A stretch of DNA of 39,275 nucleotides from Smithella sp. M82 (GCA_001683985.1 MAEO01000176.1:1-39275); one strand, 5' to 3'. Positions 24,559-33,483 are shown, numbered from the stretch's first letter. The notes: generated by a model not told the origin, from the sequence alone. A program made the numbers and translations.

Positions 24559-25018
24559 ATGTTATGGGGTGAGCCTGTTGCAAACATTATCCGCCGGCGT
24601 AAATCAATCAGGACCTATTCAGATACTCCTATAGAAGAAAACAAAAAAGAAATTTTAGATAAGTTTATTTCTGAAAATATAGCGGGACCATTCGGAACAA
24701 AATCCCGTTTCATTTTTATAACCGCCACAACGCAGGACAAAGATGCGTTAAAAGGCCTTATAACTTACGGCATGATAAAAAACCCGACGGGATTTATCAT
24801 TGGCACCGTTTTACTTAAAACGCGCACCAGGCCTGAAACAATTATTTTCCATGAAATCAGACTTGCAGCGCATAGATATGGGGATTGCCATGTGTCATTT
24901 TGAACTAGCGGCAGATGAAGAAGGTTTAAAAGGAAAGTGGAATATCAACAATCCTCTTTTAAAAGGCATGGTTGATAAACTGGATTATATCTCCACCTGG
25001 GTTGGCAGCAATCAATAG
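24559..25018 (+). pseudogene. Nitroreductase-family gene with a frameshift
   Basis: The first frame (from 24559) gives IIRRRKSIRTYSDTPIEE, the FMN-binding start of nitroreductases, and runs well to NPTGFIIGTVL. After about 24815 the homologous reading continues in the next register: APGLKQLFSMKSDLQRIDMG, IAMCHFELAADEEGLKGKW, YISTWVG, ending at 25018. The other frame stops at 24903 in an unrelated tail. Joined, the product would be about 150 residues, somewhat short for the family. The switch point lies near TTTT and AAAA runs at 24808-24822, so a sequencing error, a true mutation or slippage are all possible. The 3' end overlaps the convergent DUF2804 gene by seven bases. Confidence 0.75.
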
Positions 25019-26061
25019 CGTGTGACATGGTGTTCAGTAAGACCAAAAAAATTCGCGATCGTATATATCCGGTTATTATCGTCTCTGAATCTGCCACTGT
25101 AAATGCCGAACGGCTGATGGAAATCTGAAAACAGGAACCCGGCATTAATCTTCTCCGCTCTCTGACCGGAAGATGTAAATAACAATTCCAAACTTCCATC
25201 CGTTGTTTTTATTTTCCACGGACGCATTATATTTGCTTTATCAAATTCAAAGCGTGCCGCTTTTAGGCAATGAATTTTCCCGCCAATCCACATGCAGTTT
25301 TCATTAAAATCTTCGTCATCGGTTATCATGTTCTGACAAAGATTGAAGGCTAATAGTTCCCCGTATTCATCATACCCGGCGGATGTAGCCCCTTTCCGGA
25401 AACTGGAATAAGGGTAATACGTTTTTTGTTCATCCATCAAAGCGACATCTCGCTTTCTGTCAATTACAATTTCTTTGCTTCCAAGTTTAATCACACCTTC
25501 AGCCGGAGCAGCTACTTTATGCGTATAAAACGGTCTGAATGGTGTAACCGGAGAAACTTGGACAAGAGGTTCGATGGTTTTTAAGTCCTCTAAAACCTTA
25601 ATTTCCCCTTTTACGGCAGGCAGATTTTTCTTGCCTTCAATATCGATGATGATTTTGTGATACCCGTCCTTGAGGAGGTTTTCAAAATACAGACGGTAAC
25701 CTTTCCTCCTGAATTCACAGCCATCATCATAAACCTGCCCGGCAATATGTGCCGCACTGCCCGGCAACTGCACATTGTGTTCAACACGATTATTTTCTAT
25801 CCTGTCATAGGCGCAGAAGAAAGACACACCCATAAATTTAGCATCAAAAATGACCATACCGAAATAATGAGTGGGCGTAATGACCCCGTAATGCTGCCAC
25901 TTTTTAAGTCGGAATTTTTTCCAGAACACAGGAACATTAGAAGAAGAATACAGAGGCGCATCGAGAATATTCACATTACGAAAAGGTGTCCGAAAAGTCC
26001 CGAAGTTAATCTTTCCGTCTTGTTCCACCATTTTTTCAGGAGCGGGGATTACTTTTCTCAT
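25012..26061 (-). CDS. DUF2804-family protein
   Basis: From the start at 26061 the product has 349 residues. Features typical of DUF2804 are visible: a conserved KKWQHYGVITPTHYFGM near the N-terminus, ALMDEQKTYYPYSSFRKGAT near the middle, and ENCMWIGGKIHCL and RPWKIKTTDG towards the C-terminus. The family probably forms a lipocalin/DeA-like beta barrel of unknown activity and often sits near lipid-metabolism genes. I prefer the ATG at 26061 because GGAGGG lies at the right distance; the frame extends upstream to 26154, but that would overlap the cyclophilin gene. It lies 35 bases after that gene, probably co-transcribed. Confidence 0.8.
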   Translation of the reverse strand: MRKVIPAPEKMVEQDGKINFGTFRTPFRNVNILDAPLYSSSNVPVFWKKFRLKKWQHYGVITPTHYFGMVIFDAKFMGVSFFCAYDRIENNRVEHNVQLPGSAAHIAGQVYDDGCEFRRKGYRLYFENLLKDGYHKIIIDIEGKKNLPAVKGEIKVLEDLKTIEPLVQVSPVTPFRPFYTHKVAAPAEGVIKLGSKEIVIDRKRDVALMDEQKTYYPYSSFRKGATSAGYDEYGELLAFNLCQNMITDDEDFNENCMWIGGKIHCLKAARFEFDKANIMRPWKIKTTDGSLELLFTSSGQRAEKINAGFLFSDFHQPFGIYSGRFRDDNNRIYTIANFFGLTEHHVTRY

Positions 26062-26096
26062 AATACCCTCCGTATAAATTTTGATACCACTTGTTT

Positions 26097-26639
26097 CTAA
26101 GCCTTTGGTGACTTCGCCAGCTTTGGAAATCTCTCGTCCAGTATTGCATCCCATTTTTTAAGCATAGAACCGATGTTCTCCATAAGTTCCGCAATATCGC
26201 CTTCTATCGTAACGGAAAAGATTTTGTCTCCCTGAACAATTTTATTGACAACGTTCTGATCATCTTCGCTTATTACTTCACCAAAAACGGTGTGTTTGCC
26301 ATCCAACCATGGAGTTTCTATATGCGTAATAAAAAACTGACTGCCGTTGGTTTGCGGTCCGGCATTAGCCATGGAAAGAATCCCCGGTTTGCTGTGCAGC
26401 AATTCATCGACAAATTCATCCGGGAACCTGTATCCGGGGTCACCTCGTCCGTCTCCGTAAGGACAGCCGCCCTGAATCATAAAATTGGCAATAACTCTGT
26501 GAAAATTTAAACCATCATAATAACCGCGACGCGACAGATTTATAAAATTCCCCACGGTCATCGGTGTTTGATCAGCGAAAAGTCTCAAATTAATTTTGCC
26601 TTTGTTAGTCTTTATAACCGCTTTTATATCTTTTTTCAT
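26097..26639 (-). CDS. Cyclophilin-type peptidyl-prolyl cis-trans isomerase
   Basis: This 180-residue protein has the compact bacterial cyclophilin domain: [20 protein letters not shown], the active-site [13 protein letters not shown] (Arg, Phe and Gln of the canonical FHRxxxxFxxQGG), [18 protein letters not shown] and [12 protein letters not shown]. There is no signal peptide, so it is cytosolic. The C-terminal extension (about 155-180) is helical and basic. AGGAG stands seven bases before the ATG. It is probably the first gene of a two-gene unit with the DUF2804 gene. Confidence 0.95.
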   Translation of the reverse strand: MKKDIKAVIKTNKGKINLRLFADQTPMTVGNFINLSRRGYYDGLNFHRVIANFMIQGGCPYGDGRGDPGYRFPDEFVDELLHSKPGILSMANAGPQTNGSQFFITHIETPWLDGKHTVFGEVISEDDQNVVNKIVQGDKIFSVTIEGDIAELMENIGSMLKKWDAILDERFPKLAKSPKA

Positions 26640-26752
26640 TAAATCTCCTACCTCTTTATAAATTTAATAATTCATGTAAAATTTACCGGCTAATAAGTCA
26701 AGATAAAAAGGATAAGGCATGGTTTTGACTTCTAACTTTTCATTGACGCATA

Positions 26753-27581
26753 ATGGCATTTTTATATTTATTCTTAAGAAAAGCAGCAACTGGGAATGAC
26801 GATTTGTTTTTCAAACGTTTAATCAAAACTATTGTGATGAAATATTTATTGAATCCGGATGTGCCGGACTCTACATCTGTTTGGGCTGTATTTGTAAAGA
26901 GACTATGCTTCAAACTGATCCTTATTAAAAGTTATATCACAAACTACCGGGATGGATATTATCAAATAAGCGATTTGCCTGCAATCATCGGCTATATTTC
27001 TTCGAAAAATCGTCGGCTTATTAATCAATCGCCGGGAACGATTGTGATATCTGCTCTGGGATTTGGCGAAATCATTAATAGCGTTAGTTTAATCAGGGGA
27101 ATCCAAGCTCTTTCTTCCTATCCCATATTCATTATTTCCAGGCAACCGCAACTGGTCCGCCAACTGAGTCAATCTATGGGTTTATCTGTGGTTGCCCTTC
27201 CTTACCCTTATCATTTTTGCATATGGCGTCCATTTATCTCGTACTGGCTTAACAAACTCAAGCCTGTCTCCATTTTATGCATCGAAAACATGATAGAATT
27301 AAGAGCGGATATGCTTGAACTGGCAAAGACAAGGCATAAGACATCTGTTTTATTAATCAACGCCCATGCTTACAGGAAAAGTCCATTTTTATGGCACATA
27401 TAAGCGAAAAGCGATAATTCAATTACAGAATACGGAAGACTTGGCTGACCAGATAGCCATACTGTTCGAACATCCGGAAATAAGGGAGCGCATGGGTTCT
27501 CTCGCTAAAGCCGTTGTAGATGAGCGCAGCGGTGCAATAGTGCAATATCTGGATATACTTGGCAGACTCTTGCCTAAATAA
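26753..27581 (+). pseudogene. Kdo-transferase-like (KdtA/WaaA family) remnant with internal deletion
   Basis: The first frame (26753-27403) has the order of a KdtA N-terminal domain: GTIVISALGFGEIINSVSLI in place of the usual SxGE segment, a strand IFIISRQPQL, and KPVSILCIENMIELRADM followed by TSVLLINAHAYRKS. It is then cut off. A second register (to 27581) gives the family's C-terminal end, IIQLQNTEDLADQIAILFEHPEIRERM and so on. About 150 residues of the donor-binding domain between the two are missing. The normal length would be 400-430 residues. The first ~55 residues are unusual for KdtA. This gene would have added Kdo-like sugars to lipid A or a similar acceptor. Confidence 0.65.
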
Positions 27582-27616
27582 TTTATAGAAAATCGGCCAC
27601 GTAGGTAGTCTTCGTT

Positions 27617-27648
27617 CGGGCGAGTCTTTTGGACTCGCCCGTTTTTTG
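27617..27648 (+). terminator. Intrinsic terminator after the Kdo-transferase-like remnant
   Basis: CGGGCGAGTC and GACTCGCCCG form a perfect 10-bp stem with a five-base loop and a six-T run. Confidence 0.92.
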
Positions 27649-27724
27649 CGTTGCTTTTTTTTGGATTCCCGCTAAAATCATGCGGGAATGACAGCATGTG
27701 AATTCCATTTCCAATTCATGATGA

Positions 27725-27832
27725 TACCGCGGCGGCAAGGAGGATGCGCCGGAGGCGTATAAATAATACGTTGAGGACGCCGACGCCCCCGGCCTGCGCC
27801 GGGGCAGGCTCCGCCAACAAAGGTAGCGCTTG
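27725..27832. repeat. Dispersed palindromic element, copy 2 (inverted)
   Basis: The reverse complement shares CTTTGTTGGC, GTCGGC, CCTCAACGTATTA, ATACGCCT and GCATCCTCCTTGCCG with the copies at 23017 and 36123. This copy lacks clean terminal repeats. It abuts the 3' end of the AICAR transformylase gene. Confidence 0.75.
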
Positions 27833-27845
27833 AATCGAAATGGAA

Positions 27846-29024
27846 TTAATGGTGAAACAGGCGCAGGCCGCAGAACGCCATCACAATTCCATACTTGTTG
27901 CAGGTATCAATCACCTGCCGGTCGCGGATGGAACCACCGGGTTCTACAATAGCAGTAACGCCACTGCGGCGGGCGCGTTCAATATTGTCGCCGAAGGGAA
28001 AGAAGGCGTCGCTGCCCAGGCAAACACCGGTGACCTTGCTTAACCATTTTTGCTTTTGAGCCTTGGTTAATAGTTTGGGTTGTTTCGTAAATGTTTCAGC
28101 CCAAACATTTTCACCAATAACGTCTTCCGGTGTATCACCAAGGTAAACATCAATGGCATTGTCGCGGTTGGGTTTGGCAACATCGTCGCGGAAAGGCAGA
28201 TTCAAAACTTTGGGCATATGGCGCAGCTGCCAGTTATCGGCCTTCTGGCCGGCCAAGCGGGTGCAATGGATACGGCTTTGTTGTCCCGCACCGACGCCAA
28301 TGACCTGGCCGTCCTGAACGTAACACACGCTATTGGACTGTGTGTATTTCAGAGTAATCAGAGCAATCACAAGATCGCGTTTTTGCGCATCGGTTAAAGT
28401 TTTATTTTCGGTTACTATATTCTCCAGCATGCTGTTGTCTATTTTCAGGCTGTTACGACCCTGCTCAAATGTAATACCGTAAACCTGTTTGTGTTCCAGG
28501 GAAACAGGCGCATAGTTTGGATCAATTTTAACCACGTTGTAGTTACCGTTTTTCTTGGATTTCAAAATTTCCAGCGCCTCCGGTTCATAGCCCGGAGCAA
28601 TGATACCGTCGCTAACCTCGTTTTTAATGATCTTTGCCGTAGGAACATCGCACACATCACTGAGCGCAATCCAATCGCCGAAACTGCTCATGCGATCAGC
28701 GCCGCGGGCGCGAGCGTAGGCGCAGGCAAGATTGGAGAGTTTCATTTTGGGATCAATGTGATACATTTTGCGCAGAACTCTGTCCAGAGGAAATCCCAGA
28801 GCGGCGCCGGCGGGAGAAACATGTTTGAAGGAGGCCGCAGCCACCATGCCCGTATTTTCTTTGAGTTCTTTTACCAGCTGCCAACTGTTGAATGCGTCGA
28901 GGAAATTGATGTAACCGGGCTTGCCGTTCAATACTTCGACCGGCAAATTGCCGCCGTCCGCCATAAATATTCTTGCCGGCTTCTGATTGGGATTGCAGCC
29001 GTATTTTAGTTGTATTTCGTTCAC
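27846..29024 (-). CDS. Stand-alone AICAR transformylase (PurH formyltransferase domain)
   Basis: This 392-residue protein corresponds to the formyltransferase half of PurH: it transfers a formyl group from 10-formyl-THF to AICAR. ELKYGCNPNQ-type start (IQLKYGCNPNQKPA), the catalytic SFKHVSPAGAA (Lys-His pair, about 66-76), KYTQSNSVCYVQDGQVIGVGAGQQSR and the FFPFGDNIE...GVTAIVEPGGSIRD end are present. The MGS-like cyclohydrolase domain of normal bifunctional PurH is absent. Start is GTG with GGAGG nine bases before; it lies three bases after the PurO-like gene, so the two are coupled and together replace PurH. It resembles the purH-AICARFT forms of anaerobes and archaea. Confidence 0.93.
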   Translation of the reverse strand: MNEIQLKYGCNPNQKPARIFMADGGNLPVEVLNGKPGYINFLDAFNSWQLVKELKENTGMVAAASFKHVSPAGAALGFPLDRVLRKMYHIDPKMKLSNLACAYARARGADRMSSFGDWIALSDVCDVPTAKIIKNEVSDGIIAPGYEPEALEILKSKKNGNYNVVKIDPNYAPVSLEHKQVYGITFEQGRNSLKIDNSMLENIVTENKTLTDAQKRDLVIALITLKYTQSNSVCYVQDGQVIGVGAGQQSRIHCTRLAGQKADNWQLRHMPKVLNLPFRDDVAKPNRDNAIDVYLGDTPEDVIGENVWAETFTKQPKLLTKAQKQKWLSKVTGVCLGSDAFFPFGDNIERARRSGVTAIVEPGGSIRDRQVIDTCNKYGIVMAFCGLRLFHH

Positions 29025-29027
29025 GGG

Positions 29028-29756
29028 TTATGCCTCCACCGATTTGTATTTGTTGATGATGACGTCCTTGAAGGTTTGTGTATTGAGATCAATGGCGCGC
29101 ACAAACAGGCTCACCTTGTTGTCTTCGTTCAGTGCTTTCCAGATTTTTGCGGCGTACTTGTCGGGATCTTCCTCTTCGACAGTCACGCGCAGAGGCTCGC
29201 TTTCAAAACTGGGAATCGGCGTACCGTTACATTTGTAAGTGCTGATAAAATGTCCCTCACCGGCCAGGGGCTGTGAATAATCGAAGGTAAAGCGTTGTAC
29301 GCTTTTTTCATCGCCGTCACAGCTCTTTAAAATGGCAAGTTTGTAAGCGCCGGTTTTCATATCCACGACGCCGGAAATGCGCGGAGTCCAGTTTGGTCCG
29401 TCGTCTTCAAAGGTGCGGGTATTCAGTGCGGCTTCAAAATTAAAGCCGGGAAATTTATTATTGGACATAAAATCACAGATAGTATTGGTCTGATCGCCGT
29501 TGGTTACAATCATAGTATCTTTCAGCGTCAAAACGGGATTGTAAATAATCAGGTGCGGGTCGGTCATTTTGGATGGGTCGGCCGCTTTGGTGCGGATGCC
29601 ACCCTCGATGGGATCAAATACGCGGTTGCGGCTGTTTACACTGCGTCCCATGATAAAGTAGGCAATTATGGCTTTGCTGCCGGGTGTTATCCCGATACAA
29701 ATGCCGCGGCCGGGATAGTCGTTTCCGGCCAAATATTCGTATAAGTTTATTTTCAT
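29028..29756 (-). CDS. IMP cyclohydrolase, PurO-like (IMP_cyclohyd family)
   Basis: This 242-residue protein closes the ring of FAICAR to IMP. It has the PurO-type alpha-beta-beta-alpha layout rather than the MGS fold of PurH: YLAGNDYPGRGICIGITPG, AYFIMGRSVNSRNRVF (R and N/S residues around 37-48), HLIIYNPVL and VVTNGDQTNTICD. PurO was first characterised in methanogens and also occurs in some anaerobic bacteria next to a stand-alone AICAR transformylase. The adjacency here, with a three-base gap, supports the assignment strongly. An AAGGAG site precedes the ATG. It is transcribed away from purE, giving a divergent purine regulatory gap. Confidence 0.87.
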   Translation of the reverse strand: MKINLYEYLAGNDYPGRGICIGITPGSKAIIAYFIMGRSVNSRNRVFDPIEGGIRTKAADPSKMTDPHLIIYNPVLTLKDTMIVTNGDQTNTICDFMSNNKFPGFNFEAALNTRTFEDDGPNWTPRISGVVDMKTGAYKLAILKSCDGDEKSVQRFTFDYSQPLAGEGHFISTYKCNGTPIPSFESEPLRVTVEEEDPDKYAAKIWKALNEDNKVSLFVRAIDLNTQTFKDVIINKYKSVEA

Positions 29757-29864
29757 TATTGCATTTCTCCTTGATGTTGAGTGAGAGATAATTTTTTTGT
29801 GGCGAGAGTATATGTAGAGAAGTTTCTTATGTCAACTGGATTTGAACAGAAAATCATTTCCATC

Positions 29865-29893
29865 TTGCAAATACTGACCCAATGCGTTAAATA
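29865..29893 (+). promoter_or_regulatory. Candidate purE promoter
   Basis: TTGCAA (29865-29870) and TAAATA (29888-29893) are 17 bases apart, about 45 bases before the start of purE. No PurR-type operator is evident. Confidence 0.4.
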
Positions 29894-29938
29894 TACGCAA
29901 TTTTAAACAACAATACTACCAATATGCAAGGAGCTGGC

Positions 29939-30454
29939 ATGAAAGAAAAAAGCGCCAAGAAAAACATACTGGTCAGCGTGGTTATGGGCAGTGATTCAGA
30001 CTTGCCCATCATGACTGAAGCGACAAAAATGCTGGAAGAATTCGGCATAGGTTATGAATTAATTCTGACTTCAGCACATCGCACGCCTCAGCGGACGACA
30101 AAATTTGCTGTTTCTGCTGCCGGACGTGGAATAAAAGTAATTATTGTCGGAGCGGGAGCGGCGGCTCATCTGGCTGGTGTAATTGCTTCACAAACAAGTT
30201 TGCCGGTTATTGGTGTTCCTATCAACGCAACCTCGCTGAATGGTCTTGATGCTTTGCTTTCCACCGTACAGATGCCTGGCGGAATTCCTGTGGCCACTAT
30301 GGCTATCGGCAAAGCCGGCGCCAAGAACGCTGCTTTGTTTGCCGCACGCATTCTCGCTCTTGACGATAAAGAGCTCAGCGCCAAACTTTCTTCATACATT
30401 AAGAAGATGGCAAAAGAAGTAGAAAAAAAGCAGGCAAATCTGACTACCCTGTAA
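29939..30454 (+). CDS. purE: N5-carboxyaminoimidazole ribonucleotide mutase (PurE)
   Basis: PurE rearranges N5-CAIR (class I) or carboxylates AIR (class II) in purine synthesis. The product (171 residues from this start) has [12 protein letters not shown] with the phosphate-binding Ser/Asp, the active-site SAHRTPQRT (His), and [17 protein letters not shown]. Start chosen at the second ATG (29939), since AAGGAG is placed correctly for it; a first ATG at 29924 overlaps that site. The C-terminal helix is Lys-rich. No purK lies adjacent, so the class cannot be settled by context. Downstream lies a repeat, then the tsaC gene. Confidence 0.94.
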   Translation: MKEKSAKKNILVSVVMGSDSDLPIMTEATKMLEEFGIGYELILTSAHRTPQRTTKFAVSAAGRGIKVIIVGAGAAAHLAGVIASQTSLPVIGVPINATSLNGLDALLSTVQMPGGIPVATMAIGKAGAKNAALFAARILALDDKELSAKLSSYIKKMAKEVEKKQANLTTL

Positions 30455-30464
30455 ATTGCCCGGA

Positions 30465-30572
30465 TGCTGCGTTGCGCTGCAGCTTTCGTCGTTGCAATGT
30501 ACACTAAAAGTACACCTCACTCCTCACGCCTCGCGCGCCTTGCCTGCGGCCTATTTACAAGGTAGCCTGACA
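30465..30572. repeat. Likely dispersed intergenic palindromic repeat
   Basis: A GC-rich stretch between purE and the tsaC gene with GCGTTGCGCTGCAGC, TGTACACTAAAAGTACACCTC and CCTCGCGCGCCTTGCCTGC. It has the composition of a short interspersed palindromic element and differs in base use from its neighbours. No second copy is present in this window, so assignment rests on its structure only. Confidence 0.4.
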
Positions 30573-30585
30573 TAGGAAAATTTGA

Positions 30586-31218
30586 ATGCCGGAAATCCTG
30601 AAATCGGATGCGAATAGTTCCGAAAAAGAAATTATTTCCAGAGCAGTAGAAATTTTAGCTGACGGAGGCATTATCGCCTATCCGACAGAAACTTTTTACG
30701 GACTGGGCGCGGATGCGACTAACAAAAAATCAATCGAGAAAATTTTTTCCGTCAAGGGAAGAGATTTCAAAAATCCTATCTCCCTGATTATCGGCAAGCG
30801 TGACGATATCTATTCTCTTGTCAAAGATGTACCTGAATCGGCGAAAAAACTGATGGACACTTTCTGGCCTGGAGCGTTAACCATAGTTTTTGCAGCTTCA
30901 GACAAAGTATTGCCAGCACTTACCGCCGGAAGCGGCAAAATCGGCCTGCGCATATCAAGCCATCCTATCGCTCAAGCCATAGTGCAAAAATTAAAAAAAC
31001 CGCTTACCGCCACAAGTGCAAATCTTTCCGGCTCACCGGAATGTTCAACGGCGGACGAAGTTATCAAACAAATTGGCAATAAAGTTGATGCTATTGGGGA
31101 TTGGGGAAAAACTCCCGGCGGCAAGGCTTCTACCATTATTGATGTTACCTGTTCTCCAGCAACTATCCTGCGCGAAGGAGCGATAAGCCGCCAGGCAATT
31201 AAAAAATATATTGGCTGA
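30586..31218 (+). CDS. L-threonylcarbamoyladenylate synthase (TsaC/Sua5 family)
   Basis: This 210-residue YrdC-domain protein makes threonylcarbamoyl-AMP from threonine, bicarbonate and ATP, the first step of the t6A modification at position 37 of tRNAs reading ANN codons (including tRNA-Lys). Visible motifs: GGIIAYPTETFYGLGADA (about 28-45), KGRDFKNPISLII, FWPGALTIVF, IGLRISSHPIAQAI and TATSANLSGSP. It lacks the C-terminal Sua5 domain, so it is the TsaC-like single-domain form with a slightly extended C-terminus. The ATG follows a weak purine stretch. Confidence 0.93.
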   Translation: MPEILKSDANSSEKEIISRAVEILADGGIIAYPTETFYGLGADATNKKSIEKIFSVKGRDFKNPISLIIGKRDDIYSLVKDVPESAKKLMDTFWPGALTIVFAASDKVLPALTAGSGKIGLRISSHPIAQAIVQKLKKPLTATSANLSGSPECSTADEVIKQIGNKVDAIGDWGKTPGGKASTIIDVTCSPATILREGAISRQAIKKYIG

Positions 31219-31403
31219 CACTCAGTATAAAAGAACCTTCATCATTGAAATTCATAAAAGTGTTCTGTTCTATTTTCACCCCTCCAAGTGCCCTTATTAA
31301 AAAAATATTCGTTGCTGTATTCATTTACGGCAAGGCGATAGAAAATGCAATAGAACATATGCCGATTTTCACTGTGCCCATTTCATGGAATCGTTTTCGA
31401 CTA

Positions 31404-31805
31404 TCAGGAAAGTATCGTCCAATTCTCAATCCTCAGTCCTTCAATCCGGCTGAAGTGGTCGGTATTGTTGGTTACCAAAATCAGATTATTGGCAAGGGCA
31501 GTCGCGGCAATGGCGAGATCGAAATCGTCCAGACGGTTGCCGCCGGATTCAAGATCCGCTTTGAGCATACCGAATGTTTCGGCAACAACGGCATTGATCG
31601 GAACCATTTCAACGGATTGTCCCATAGTTCTGACTCTGGCTGCATTTGCAGTAACCTGCTGCGATTTGTATGCGCCGTAGTAAAGCTCCATATAGGTGAC
31701 GACGCTGATCTTTATGGAGTCGTTTAGATGCGCTTTTAAATTTTCCGTTACTTTCGCATGCCCTTTCAGGATATATATGACGGTGTCCGTATCAAGGAGA
31801 TACAT
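31404..31805 (-). CDS. vapC: VapC-family PIN-domain toxin
   Basis: This 133-residue PIN domain is complete. Asp5 (LLDTDT), Glu about 40 (TYMELYYGA), Asp of LDDFDLAIA (about 93-96) and the later TNNTDHF acidic residue form the Mg2+-dependent ribonuclease site. It starts on the last base of the antitoxin gene (one-base overlap), so the pair is translationally coupled in normal antitoxin-first order. VapC toxins cleave initiator tRNA or rRNA when freed from antitoxin. This module is intact, in contrast to the interrupted PIN gene in the integron. Confidence 0.92.
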   Translation of the reverse strand: MYLLDTDTVIYILKGHAKVTENLKAHLNDSIKISVVTYMELYYGAYKSQQVTANAARVRTMGQSVEMVPINAVVAETFGMLKADLESGGNRLDDFDLAIAATALANNLILVTNNTDHFSRIEGLRIENWTILS

Positions 31806-32077
31806 CAGAACGCCCTCCGTTTTGCCGGGATGTTTTTCCGCGCCCGCTTTAAGTCTTTGATGATCTCATCCGCCGTTTTACCGTCTTCCCATGCGCCAGA
31901 CAGTTCGAGCAGGGCTTGCGCGGGTAACTTGGCGGCCTGCACCTGCTGCCTTTTCAGAAGATATTCTTTTGTCATAAAAAGTATCTGCTGGCTGACGGAA
32001 CGGTTTTCCGAACCGGCAAGCGCCTTGATCTGCGCATAAAAATCATCGCTCATACCTTTAATTTGTAGATTTGCCAT
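31805..32077 (-). CDS. vapB: VapB/FitA-like ribbon-helix-helix antitoxin
   Basis: This 90-residue protein begins with a FitA-like ribbon-helix-helix: ANLQIKGMSDDFYAQIKALA, then ENRSVSQQILFMTKEYL. The C-terminal part (about 58-90) with LSGAWEDGKTADEIIKDLKRARK is the toxin-binding tail. A GGGGG ribosome binding site precedes the ATG. It is the first gene of the vapBC pair; its product would repress the common promoter. Confidence 0.88.
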   Translation of the reverse strand: MANLQIKGMSDDFYAQIKALAGSENRSVSQQILFMTKEYLLKRQQVQAAKLPAQALLELSGAWEDGKTADEIIKDLKRARKNIPAKRRAF

Positions 32078-32547
32078 AATTTTACCCCCTTCCGGCTTTT
32101 TTTCATGAATATATACTATTTTTTCATGAACAATGCAAGTGGTTGCTTAGCTTGTAATAATTATTCCCTCCCCCGGGGTAATCTATTTTCAATATTACGT
32201 CAGCGATTTAATATAGTAATGTGAAATCTGATTTTTTATCATCATCTACTTCTTTGCTTCCGCTCCAACGCGAGCAAGTTCATCCACTTCCCGGGCCGTC
32301 CGTCCGGCGTATCGGGGTAAAGTTTGATGTTAATGTCTTTTTCGTAAAATCTCCACATGCAGCCAGTTAACGGATCCACAATGAGTGCACCAATGGCACC
32401 CGTTTATGGTAGGTTGAAGAAATCGACGACGCCAACAAAGTTAGCCGAAGACCGGAAGCGTATCCCGCAGGGGTGAGCGCATAACTTATAAAAATCCTTC
32501 CTTGCCGGAACCTGCCGCTTGTAAATGGCAAGTTCAATCGCAATGGT
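32078..32547. other. Intergenic region with a repeat fragment and possible coding traces
   Basis: No intact gene is supported here. A 30-bp piece at 32420-32450 (inverse of CTTCGGCTAACTTTGTTGGC) is a fragment of the dispersed palindromic element. A minus-strand frame around 32247-32390 reads VDPLTGCMWRFYEKDINIKL and DTPDGRPGKWMNLLALER before a stop. It may be the tail of a lost gene, but I cannot name it. Confidence 0.4.
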
Positions 32548-33480
32548 CTACTCCGAGAGAAGGCGTTCCGCACCCACCGTCATAACCACTGCCTTAATTA
32601 CTCCTGCCGGTTCGTTAAAGAAAACAATCATGAAAGGTATTTGTTCATTTGGCATAATTTTATCATTGGAATTATTGAAACCTTCCGGACGGGAAAGTTT
32701 TAATAAAATTTCTTCTTCTGATAACTTCGTAAGTTCTTCATCGGTCAGAATATTTCCCGCATAACTGGTATGTTCGCCTAAAACCACAGAATACGCATCA
32801 AGGATATCACCTTTTATCAATATCCGCGAGACGGGATACTCTGCCCGATTTACAGCGTTGCCTTCCACTACACCGATCGGTCCTAAAATATAATTATTTA
32901 TCACTCTATGCCGTACGTCCTGAAGCCTCACCATATGGGTAACAGGAATTTCCGGATGAGCCAGTTCTGAAATACCCATATATACAAAAACATTTTTAAT
33001 AATCTGTTCGCCGGATTGTGGGAAAATAAAGAAAATCAAAGCGGAAATTATCAGGATAACAAAAACAGACCCTATGGCAACTTTCCAGCTTTTTCCGGAA
33101 CTCTTTGAAGATAAGACATCTTTTTGTTCAACTTCTTCTTCGTTGATGTCTTCTTTCTGGTCTTTTCTCACATCCAAGCTTATTTCTTCATCTAAATATT
33201 TCTTTGCTTCAATGGTTTTATCAAGAGGATGCAAACCCTCTGCATCACGATAAACAACGCGAGTAGATTCCATTGATGCTTCCGTAATTTTCTTTGCCGG
33301 TTTGGATTCTTCTATAGGCTTGTCCGGTTTTGGCGGCATATTTGTTTCCGGTTTCACCAAAATATTTTCCTGAAAATAAACATGCCCGCAACGGCTGCAC
33401 CGGAGCCACACGCCACTTCCCTGCATTAAAGCATCATCAAATCTGAATTTTGTCCGACACTGCCTGCACTGAATTATCAT
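32548..33480 (-). CDS. Zinc-ribbon (MJ0042-type) membrane protein with DUF3426-like C-terminus
   Basis: This 310-residue protein begins with a zinc ribbon (C5, C8, C28, C31; MIIQCRQC ... RCSRCGHVYF). A charged, probably disordered linker (about 40-130) and a single membrane span (IGSVFVILIISALIFFIF, about 136-153) follow. Then comes a domain of about 150 residues that resembles DUF3426: YILGPIGVVEGNAVNRAEYP, a strand set, and an IPFMIVFFNEP end. The ribbon would face the cytosol and the C-terminal domain the periplasm. Such proteins are common in deltaproteobacteria; the role is unknown. It starts three bases after hpt, so the two are co-transcribed. Confidence 0.8.
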   Translation of the reverse strand: MIIQCRQCRTKFRFDDALMQGSGVWLRCSRCGHVYFQENILVKPETNMPPKPDKPIEESKPAKKITEASMESTRVVYRDAEGLHPLDKTIEAKKYLDEEISLDVRKDQKEDINEEEVEQKDVLSSKSSGKSWKVAIGSVFVILIISALIFFIFPQSGEQIIKNVFVYMGISELAHPEIPVTHMVRLQDVRHRVINNYILGPIGVVEGNAVNRAEYPVSRILIKGDILDAYSVVLGEHTSYAGNILTDEELTKLSEEEILLKLSRPEGFNNSNDKIMPNEQIPFMIVFFNEPAGVIKAVVMTVGAERLLSE

Positions 33481-33483
33481 TCC

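Noticed and set aside
27664..27688. Second terminator (TTCCCGC / GCGGGAA hairpin)
   Set aside because: It lacks a following T run and looks like a common interspersed CGGGAATGACA-type repeat; the strong terminator just before it is sufficient.
31245..31727. 160-residue plus-strand gene
   Set aside because: It is antisense to vapC over most of its length and has no family features.
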